Assembly (NCBI RefSeq): GCF_009734405.1
Contig: NZ_CP046453.1
Span: forward strand, 62,001 to 126,000
Reading direction: 5' to 3'
Origin: Corynebacterium comes
GTDB taxonomy: Bacteria; Actinomycetota; Actinomycetes; Mycobacteriales; Mycobacteriaceae
Length of the DNA: 64,000 bases
In this document: positions 58,518 through 64,000 of the stretch, piece after piece
How positions within the stretch are numbered: the first letter of the stretch is position 1
Layout: every line of letters begins with the position of its first letter
Notes under the pieces: model-generated
What the model saw: only the letters and a program-made list of their open reading frames with translations
The model's database searches: none
What the model was told of the DNA's origin: nothing
Made by a program: the position numbers and the translations under genes

Positions 58518-60062
58518 ATGGCTACCTCACTCCCCGCGACCCTCGACTACACCGCCCGCCACGGCACGCGAACCGTGCTGGTCACAGGGGCCTCCGGCTA
58601 TGTCGGCGGGCGGCTGGTCACAGAACTGCTGGCTGCAGGCTTCCAGGTGCGGGCCTCTTCCCGACGGGCGGAGAGTCTGCGCCGGTTCGACTGGAGTGAT
58701 GACGCGGAACTGGTGGAGGCGGACCTCACCGATGCCCACAGCGTCGCCCGGATCATGGCGGGCGTCGACGTCGTGTTCTACCTGGTCCATTCCATGGGCG
58801 GCAGGGACGAGGACTTCGAGGAGACGGAGAGGCAGACCGCCACCATCGTCGCGGCCGCCGCCGAGGAGGCCGGGGTCAGGCAGATCGTCTACCTCTCCGG
58901 TCTGCATCCCCGGGGGCGGCAGCTGGATGACCTGTCCAAGCACATGCGCTCCCGGGAACGTGTGGCGAAGATCCTGCTTGAGGGCAAGACCCCCACGCTC
59001 GTGTACCGGGCCGCCACCCTCATCGGTTCCGGTTCCGCCTCCTTCGAGATGATCAGGCACCTCACCGAGCGGCTGCCGGTGATGGTGGCGCCGCGGTGGA
59101 TCAAGAACCGGATCGAACCCCTGGCGATCCGGGACGCGCTCTACTACCTTGTCCGGGCGGCGGACCTCGAGGAACCGGTGAACCGGGAGTTCGACATCGG
59201 CTGCGGGCAGGACTACGAGTTCGCGGACCTGATCCGGATCTACGGCCGGCACAAAGGGCTGCGCCGGCGAGTCTTCGCCGTCCCGCTGCCGCTGCCCATG
59301 GACACCCTCTCCGGCGGCTGGATCGGGCTGGTCACGCCCGTTCCGGCCGGGTTGGCCGTCCCCCTGGCGCAGTCCATGGCGGAGGACGCCGTCACGGAGG
59401 AGCATGACATCGCCGAGATCATCCCCGACCCGCCGGGCGGGCTGATCGACTACCCGACGGCGGTCACCCTGGCGGTGAAGGCGGAACGCGGCCGGGGGGT
59501 GCCCACCTCCTGGGACAGGAGCTGGACCAGTGTCGGCGACGCCGCCGACAGCCTGCCCACCGATCCGGAGTGGACCGGTGAGTCCGTCTACGAGGACGTC
59601 CGCTCCGGGGAGTCGGACCTCCCCGCCGAGAAGGTCTGGGAGGTCGTCGAGGGAATCGGTGGCCCGAACGGCTGGTACTCCGCCCCCTCGCTGTGGCGGG
59701 TGCGCGGCATCGTCGACCGCCTCATCGGCGGGCCGGGTCTCGGTGGCAGGCGTGACCCGCTCCGGTTGGCAGTGGGGGACAAGGTGGACTGGTGGCGGGT
59801 GGTCGAGCTGGATCGGCCACGCCGTCTGGTGCTGGCGGCCGAGATGAAGATCGACGGCCGTGCCTGGCTGGTCATGGAGGTCAAGGACAGGGGCGAAGGA
59901 TCCACCTACGTCCAGCGTGCCCTCTACGCTCCGACGGGCCTGCTGGGGCGGCTCTACTGGTGGTCCCTGCTGCCTTTCCACGCCCTCATCTTCCCGGTCA
60001 TGCTGCGCACCATCCTCAGGACGGCGGAGCGGGATAACGCTGCGGGCGGTTCGACGAACTGA
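58518..60062 (+). CDS. NAD(P)-binding SDR fused to DUF2867
   Basis: A 514-residue two-domain protein. Residues 1-300 form an atypical SDR/NmrA-like domain with VLVTGASGYVGGRLVTELL, the strand VDVVFYLVHSMGG, and ISYLSG-like QIVYLSGLHP. Residues about 330-500 are a DUF2867 SRPBCC-like domain (KVWEVVEGIGGPNGWYSAPS, VDWWRVVELDRPRRLVL, YAPTGLLGRLYWWSLLPFH). This fusion often sits beside photolyase and lipocalin genes in bacteria. A role in membrane lipid or quinone metabolism under light stress has been suggested by such context only. Confidence 0.85.
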   Translation: MATSLPATLDYTARHGTRTVLVTGASGYVGGRLVTELLAAGFQVRASSRRAESLRRFDWSDDAELVEADLTDAHSVARIMAGVDVVFYLVHSMGGRDEDFEETERQTATIVAAAAEEAGVRQIVYLSGLHPRGRQLDDLSKHMRSRERVAKILLEGKTPTLVYRAATLIGSGSASFEMIRHLTERLPVMVAPRWIKNRIEPLAIRDALYYLVRAADLEEPVNREFDIGCGQDYEFADLIRIYGRHKGLRRRVFAVPLPLPMDTLSGGWIGLVTPVPAGLAVPLAQSMAEDAVTEEHDIAEIIPDPPGGLIDYPTAVTLAVKAERGRGVPTSWDRSWTSVGDAADSLPTDPEWTGESVYEDVRSGESDLPAEKVWEVVEGIGGPNGWYSAPSLWRVRGIVDRLIGGPGLGGRRDPLRLAVGDKVDWWRVVELDRPRRLVLAAEMKIDGRAWLVMEVKDRGEGSTYVQRALYAPTGLLGRLYWWSLLPFHALIFPVMLRTILRTAERDNAAGGSTN

Positions 60063-60129
60063 GGTGAACGGCCCCCCTCCGGGGCGTGGAAAAGCGGGCC
60101 GTTCCGTTCCCACGTGAGGAACGGGAACG

Positions 60130-60163
60130 CCCGGCCGCGTCCGCGGAGGCGGACACGGCCGGG
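60130..60163. terminator. Terminator between SDR-DUF2867 and lipocalin genes
   Basis: CCCGGCCGCGTCCGC (60130-60144) and GCGGACACGGCCGGG (60149-60163) form a 15-bp stem with one mismatch and a 4-nt loop. It lies between two convergent genes (stops at 60062 and 60189). Confidence 0.65.
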
Positions 60164-60188
60164 TGCGCCCACTCTCCGGCGGGGCGGA

Positions 60189-60851
60189 TCAGAGCAGGCA
60201 GAGCGGGGTGATGTCCTTGCGTCCCTCGGCCATGGGGACGGTCAGGAAGGAGCAGTCCCACCAGCCGCGCTCGGCGACGGTGGTCTTGACCAGGCTCCAC
60301 TGCTGCGGGCTGAGGTCCTGGGTGCGGCTGAGCACGAAACCGGAGCGACGCTGGGGGTCTCCGACGATGGCGAGGGAGTAGTCCGAGGCCAGGTAGGTCA
60401 CCCGGTAGTTCACCGGGCCCTGCTCGTCCTGGAAGGGGACGCCGGGGAAGTTCACGCGGAGGGAGGCATTGGTGTCGGTGTCCCGGATGGTCGCGGTTCC
60501 GTTGATCACGGAATTGGAGCTGATCTGCGAGCCGCAGGAGTTGATCACCGAGAGGGCGGTCTTCTCTTCGTTCAGTTTGTACTGCGCCGTCGTGTCATTG
60601 GTGCACTGCAGGGTGTAGGGCTGGGGAACGGCCGCGACCTGGTACCAGGTGCCCTGGTATTTTTCCGGGTCGACGTAGTTCACCTGCGACAGCTCGGGGC
60701 CGGAACTCGAACCGGCCGGCAGCAGGTCGGCGTATCCGCTGGAGGTGCGGCCACCATTGGTCAGGTCCTGTGCGCCGGCAGCGTGGATCGAAGCGGGCAG
60801 GATCATGGCGGCGAGCAGGAGGGCGGCGCTGGCTTTCAGGGACTTGCGCAT
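60189..60851 (-). CDS. Exported lipocalin (Blc-like)
   Basis: A 220-residue secreted lipocalin. Signal peptide: MRKSLKASAALLLAAMILPA with an AGA-type cleavage site around residue 27, no lipobox Cys. The lipocalin GxW motif is KYQGTWYQVAAVPQPY (about residues 64-79), and NYRVTYLASDYSLAIVG plus GFVLSRTQDLS are later conserved strands. Blc-type lipocalins bind fatty acids, lysophospholipids or other hydrophobic ligands and rise under envelope stress. Position beside carotenoid genes may indicate carriage of a lipophilic pigment or oxidised lipid. An inverted repeat in its promoter matches one upstream of the carotenoid operon. Confidence 0.88.
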   Translation of the reverse strand: MRKSLKASAALLLAAMILPASIHAAGAQDLTNGGRTSSGYADLLPAGSSSGPELSQVNYVDPEKYQGTWYQVAAVPQPYTLQCTNDTTAQYKLNEEKTALSVINSCGSQISSNSVINGTATIRDTDTNASLRVNFPGVPFQDEQGPVNYRVTYLASDYSLAIVGDPQRRSGFVLSRTQDLSPQQWSLVKTTVAERGWWDCSFLTVPMAEGRKDITPLCLL

Positions 60852-60945
60852 GTCAAGAGGCCTTTCTGGGGCGTGGTCGGTGGCTGGGGAGGGGCGGTCA
60901 GGCGGCCGTGGTGGACAGGGTCGGTCTGCGCACAGTTTTATTTAC

Positions 60946-60958
60946 CTAGCCAAGCTAG
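60946..60958. promoter_or_regulatory. Inverted repeat CTAGC-N3-GCTAG, lipocalin promoter
   Basis: CTAGCCAAGCTAG is a perfect 5-3-5 inverted repeat about 95 bp upstream of the lipocalin start. With flanks, ACCTAGCCAAGCTAG agrees at 12 of 15 positions with AGTTAGCCTAGCTAG before the carotenoid operon (61167-61181). Likely a shared regulator site. Confidence 0.55.
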
Positions 60959-61168
60959 ATTGTTTTCACTGTAGCGCCCGCGCCCGCCTCCGTCTGCCTC
61001 TCCGGCAAAATCACCCCCGTGGCAGGAGTGCCTGGCGGCGTGGGCGCCGGCGTGAAACCACTTCAGGAAAAGGTGGGGGCGTCGACCCGGCGCCTGCGCC
61101 GCGGTCCTGCCCGGGGCGTGCCGTCACCCCCGGATATGTGACACCCGGGACAGGTGCCGGAAAATTAG

Positions 61169-61181
61169 TTAGCCTAGCTAG
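61169..61181. promoter_or_regulatory. Inverted repeat TTAGC-N3-GCTAG, carotenoid operon promoter
   Basis: TTAGCCTAGCTAG has the same 5-3-5 geometry with a single mismatch between arms. It lies about 185 bp upstream of the glycosyltransferase start. In Corynebacterium glutamicum carotenoid genes are controlled by the MarR-type repressor CrtR; whether this is its site here is not known. Confidence 0.5.
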
Positions 61182-61363
61182 TCAAGCCTATGCTCTTCAA
61201 AGCCACTCTTCCCCATGGAAGGTGACAACAGATGAGGAAATCGCCGCCCACGTCCTGTCCGCCACCCGGCGGGGATTGACCACGGTGTCCCGGAAGAAAG
61301 TGCCACGCCCATTTCAGTCAGTAGGATCTTCTGCCATGTCGACGCATTCCTGCGGGGTCACCG

Positions 61364-62158
61364 ATGAGTGATGCACGCGTATCATTCGACCGCCCTGCGC
61401 TCAGCGTGATCATCCCCTGTCTGAACGACGCACGGCTGCTGGAGCGCTGCCTGCTCAGTCTCCGGGCGCAGTCGATCGCGCCCGCGGAGGTCATCGTGGT
61501 CGACAACGGGTCCACCGACGATTCCGCTGCGGTCGCACGCCGCCACGGCGCCCGCGTCGTCGATGAGCCCCGCCGCGGCATCACCTGGGCGACCATGGCC
61601 GGCTTCGACGCCGCCGAAGGCGACATCCTCATGCGTATCGACGCCGACGTCGAGCTCGCCCCCGACTACCTGGAGCGCGTGCGCGGCATCTGGCGCGCAG
61701 CCGAAGCCTCACCTGGTCGACGGGTGGTCGGAGTGACCGGCTCCGCCCGTTTCGACATCCCGGGCGTGGCGGGCGCCATCGCCAGCTCCCTCTACCTGGG
61801 CGCCTACTTCGCCAGCGTAGGTTCCACGCTGGGGCATTATCCGTTGTTCGGCACCAACTACTCCATCCGTGCCGACTGGTGGGCCAGCATCCGCGACGAG
61901 GTCGACCTGAGCGACACCTATGTGCACGAGGACATGCAGCTGTCCTTTGCGGTCCGCGCAGACGAGACCATCTGGTTCCAACGGGATCTGGTGGTGGGCA
62001 TGGATGACCGCGCCCTGCACGGCCTGCGGCAGTTGGCCGTGCGCTTCCACAGAGGTTTCTATACCATCGTCCGCAACTGGAGAATTCACCCACCGCACCG
62101 TCGGTTGGCACAACGGGGTCGGCTCGGATCCCGCCTGCAGGAGGTGCTGTCACCGTGA
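61364..62158 (+). CDS. Family 2 glycosyltransferase, possibly carotenoid glycosyltransferase
   Basis: A 264-residue GT-A glycosyltransferase. LSVIIPCLNDARLLERCLLS opens the domain, VIVVDNGSTDDSAAVA is the nucleotide-sugar region, ILMRIDADVELAPDYL carries the metal-binding DAD (DxD) motif, and VHEDMQLSFAV is the ED-type catalytic motif. No membrane anchor is obvious. It is the first gene of the carotenoid operon and overlaps crtE by 4 bp (GTGA). C50 carotenoids of corynebacteria are glucosylated by a CrtX enzyme, so pigment glycosylation is the best guess. Confidence 0.82.
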   Translation: MSDARVSFDRPALSVIIPCLNDARLLERCLLSLRAQSIAPAEVIVVDNGSTDDSAAVARRHGARVVDEPRRGITWATMAGFDAAEGDILMRIDADVELAPDYLERVRGIWRAAEASPGRRVVGVTGSARFDIPGVAGAIASSLYLGAYFASVGSTLGHYPLFGTNYSIRADWWASIRDEVDLSDTYVHEDMQLSFAVRADETIWFQRDLVVGMDDRALHGLRQLAVRFHRGFYTIVRNWRIHPPHRRLAQRGRLGSRLQEVLSP

Positions 62159-63123
62159 CCGAGGACCTGGAGACACGGGTCGACGCTTCGCTGGAGCTGC
62201 TGGAGGATTTCCTGGCGCGCGGACGGCGGCACCACGTGTCGAACGATGTCCCGTTGCTGGCGATGGCCTACGACGGGGTGGCCACCTTCTCGCTGGGAGG
62301 CAAACATCTGCGCTCCCGGCTGGTGCACATCTCCGCCGGAGACGTCACCGGCGAGGAGCTGTACGCGGCCACCGTTTTCGGTGCCTGTGTGGACCTGCTG
62401 CACGGGGCCTTCCTCATCCACGACGACATCATCGACCGCGATGACATGCGCCGAGGACGGAAGACGATCCACGCCGCGGTCCGGGAGACCTACGGGGACG
62501 CCCACCTGGGGACCTCGCTGGCCATCGTCGCCGGGGACCTGGGGATCAACGGTGCCCTGCAGCTGCTGCTGACCTCGGATCTGGCGGATGACCTGGTCCG
62601 CCGCGGTATGCGGCTGCTCTCGGCCGCGGCGCACGAGACCATCACCGGTGAGATCCTCGACATCGCGCATCTGGCTGAGCCGGATCCGGACCTGGAGCAG
62701 GTCCGGTTGAGCAATCACCTCAAGACCAGCGAGTACAGCTTCGGCACCCCGCTCAAGCTCGGCGCGCTGGCCGCCGGGCGGGATCCGGAGACGATGAGGC
62801 CGATCGCGCATGCGCTGGGCAACGCCTACCAGGCGGCCGATGACATCGCCGGCGCAGTGGGTGACAGTGCGGTCACCGGGAAGCAGACCGCAGGGGATGT
62901 GGTGAACAGGCGCGCGACGCTGGTGACGATGAGAATGCCCGCCGACGGGCCGACTGATCCGCAGACCCTGGCGGAGATCATCCGTACCGTCATCGCGGAG
63001 GGTGACGCGTACCTGGCCGACGCCCGCAGACTCATCGACGAGATCGACCTGGCTCCGGGCATCCGGGAGAATCTGCACCACATCACGAAACGAATCGAAG
63101 GGATGCTGCGTGCCCATGCCTGA
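62155..63123 (+). CDS. crtE: Geranylgeranyl diphosphate synthase (polyprenyl synthetase)
   Basis: A 322-residue trans-prenyltransferase. GGKHLRSRLV is the diphosphate-binding Lys/Arg region, and the first Asp-rich motif is HDDIIDRDDMRRG (around residues 82-94). The second reads QAADDIAGAVGDSAVTGKQT, in which the DDxxD is reduced to DD with a later Asp, as in other actinobacterial enzymes of this branch. It makes geranylgeranyl diphosphate for phytoene synthase, encoded next. The GTG start overlaps the glycosyltransferase stop, and its stop overlaps crtB by 8 bp. Confidence 0.9.
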   Translation: MTEDLETRVDASLELLEDFLARGRRHHVSNDVPLLAMAYDGVATFSLGGKHLRSRLVHISAGDVTGEELYAATVFGACVDLLHGAFLIHDDIIDRDDMRRGRKTIHAAVRETYGDAHLGTSLAIVAGDLGINGALQLLLTSDLADDLVRRGMRLLSAAAHETITGEILDIAHLAEPDPDLEQVRLSNHLKTSEYSFGTPLKLGALAAGRDPETMRPIAHALGNAYQAADDIAGAVGDSAVTGKQTAGDVVNRRATLVTMRMPADGPTDPQTLAEIIRTVIAEGDAYLADARRLIDEIDLAPGIRENLHHITKRIEGMLRAHA

Positions 63124-64000
63124 GCAGACGCCCCCGGACCGTGGGCAGCTGGAGGATTTCCTGGACCGCTACGACCGCGCGGCGGTCAAGGCCGCCCATG
63201 AGGTGATCCTCTCCTATTCGACGAGTTTCTCCCTGGCCACCCGTCTGCTGGAGAAGCAGGTGCGCACGGACATCCGCAACCTCTACGCCATGGTGCGCAT
63301 TGCGGATGAGATCGTCGACGGCACCGCGCGTGCCGCAGGTCTGAGCCACGGGGAGATCGCCGCCGCGCTGGACGACTACGAGCGCGCGGTCCTCGCCGCC
63401 CCCGGGCGACGTTTCCACGTGGACCCGGTCCTGCACGCCTACGCCGTCAGTGCCCGGCGATGCGGTTTCAACCCGGAGCACGTGACGGCATTCTTCTCCT
63501 CCATGCGTCGGGATCTGAACCAGACGACCTATGACGAGCAGAGCTTCGAGGACTACGTCTACGGCTCGGCCGAGGTCATCGGTCTGCTCTGCCTGTCGGC
63601 CTTCCTGGTCGATCACCCGGTCACGGACGCCCAGCGCAGCCGGATGGAGGACGGGGCGCGTTCCCTCGGCGCCGCCTTCCAGAAGATCAACTTCCTGCGG
63701 GACCTGGCGGAGGACTCCGACACCCTGGGGCGCGCCTATTTCCCGGGCCTTGCCGGACACGAACTGACCGAGGAACACAAGGCAGACCTGATCGCCGACA
63801 TCCGCGCGGATCTCGCCCACGCCCGGACTGTCATACCGCTGCTGCCTCTGTCCGCCCGTACCGGAGTGTTGGCGGCGGCGGAACTGTTCACCACGCTGAC
63901 CGACCGACTGGAGGAACTGCCCGCAGCGGAACTGACCAGCCGCCGCGTCAGCGTGCCGCGTCGGACGAAGCTGGCGATACTGGCACGGGCGGTCGCCACC
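63116..64000 (+). CDS. crtB: Phytoene synthase, 3' end beyond window
   Basis: The frame is open from ATG 63116 to the window end, 295 codons, so only the last few residues may be missing. SYSTSFSLATRLLEKQVR is the squalene/phytoene synthase opening. The two Asp-rich motifs are VRIADEIVDG (around residue 62) and FLRDLAEDSDTLGRAYFP (around residue 187), both complete. It condenses two geranylgeranyl diphosphates to phytoene. A GTG at 63110 is an alternative start. It follows crtE with an 8-bp overlap, and crtI and the C50 cyclase genes would be expected to the right. Confidence 0.92.
   Translation, partial: MPEQTPPDRGQLEDFLDRYDRAAVKAAHEVILSYSTSFSLATRLLEKQVRTDIRNLYAMVRIADEIVDGTARAAGLSHGEIAAALDDYERAVLAAPGRRFHVDPVLHAYAVSARRCGFNPEHVTAFFSSMRRDLNQTTYDEQSFEDYVYGSAEVIGLLCLSAFLVDHPVTDAQRSRMEDGARSLGAAFQKINFLRDLAEDSDTLGRAYFPGLAGHELTEEHKADLIADIRADLAHARTVIPLLPLSARTGVLAAAELFTTLTDRLEELPAAELTSRRVSVPRRTKLAILARAVAT

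Larger units (their letters stand above)
60852..61363. other. Divergent promoter region, lipocalin and carotenoid operon
   Basis: A 512-bp region with two copies of a short inverted repeat (listed separately), one near each end. The AT-rich blocks at 60938-60970 and 61160-61185 contrast with the GC-rich middle and look like promoters. Just before the glycosyltransferase an 11-codon frame at 61336-61371 (ATG with AGGA before it) ends across the glycosyltransferase start and may be a translational coupling peptide. Confidence 0.5.

Noticed and set aside
61164..61182. DtxR iron box before the carotenoid operon
   Set aside because: GTTAGCCTA matches the centre of the DtxR consensus, but the outer parts do not (about 11 of 19). 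The 5-3-5 repeat explains the symmetry better.
63411..63428. TTTCCACGTGGA palindrome as a second parS site
   Set aside because: Outer bases do not match parS, and it lies inside crtB codons.

Overview
The window is high-GC actinobacterial DNA, most likely from a Corynebacterium or close relative. Supporting features are a CmtR-type metal sensor with its P-type ATPase, an actinobacterial Lsr2-like silencer gene (broken here), a start of a carotenoid operon (glycosyltransferase, crtE, crtB), many GTG starts with 4-bp ATGA/GTGA overlaps, and one parS-like ParB site. The assignment rests on reading protein families by eye; no search was run.

Layout. 0-5.4 kb: end of a carboxymuconolactone-decarboxylase-family gene, cmtR and a metal-exporting P1B ATPase, then an arylsulfatase and its formylglycine-generating enzyme as an overlapping pair. 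6.3-16.4 kb: a MarR regulator and a nine-gene plus-strand operon (HpaB-type flavin hydroxylase, extradiol dioxygenase, RraA-like aldolase, cupin, aldehyde dehydrogenase, RidA-like deaminase, NCS1 permease, flavin reductase, acyl-CoA-dehydrogenase-fold oxygenase) closed by a 19-bp-stem terminator. This looks like a meta-cleavage pathway for an unidentified, probably nitrogen-containing ring. 16.5-26.6 kb: mostly ordinary genes (MFS pumps, M23 peptidase, PhoX, CHY zinc finger, MBL hydrolase, LysR, DUF202 pair).

26.7-36.2 kb is an aniline-type catabolic island: a GntR regulator, then on the minus strand Rieske dioxygenase alpha and beta, a small coiled-coil protein, a class I amidotransferase, a gamma-glutamylanilide-synthetase-like enzyme, ferredoxin, ferredoxin reductase and a PuuD-like gamma-glutamyl hydrolase; catechol 1,2-dioxygenase (catA) is divergent. 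Together these would activate an aromatic amine by glutamylation, dihydroxylate it to a catechol and open the ring by the ortho route. 36.3-39.1 kb is a scar zone: an lsr2-like gene split by a 974-bp IS5-type element, a cold-shock gene, and a truncated resolvase joined to an IS1380-like fragment.

39.1-51.5 kb is a second catabolic island: a five-gene operon (muconate-cycloisomerase-like enolase, VOC protein, cyclase, two type II dehydroquinase-like proteins), a LysR regulator, an SDR, a zinc alcohol dehydrogenase, a KdgT-type permease, an SMP-30-like lipoprotein and an MFS importer, with IS256 and SDR remnants. Two inverted repeats of identical 12-7-12 geometry mark the LysR/SDR and ADH/KdgT divergent promoters. 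51.6-64 kb returns to core-like DNA: DinB protein, an iron-type ABC importer, then a photo-oxidative-stress group (TspO-like protein, photolyase, SDR-DUF2867, lipocalin, glycosyltransferase, crtE, crtB), with a shared 13-bp inverted repeat upstream of the lipocalin and carotenoid genes.
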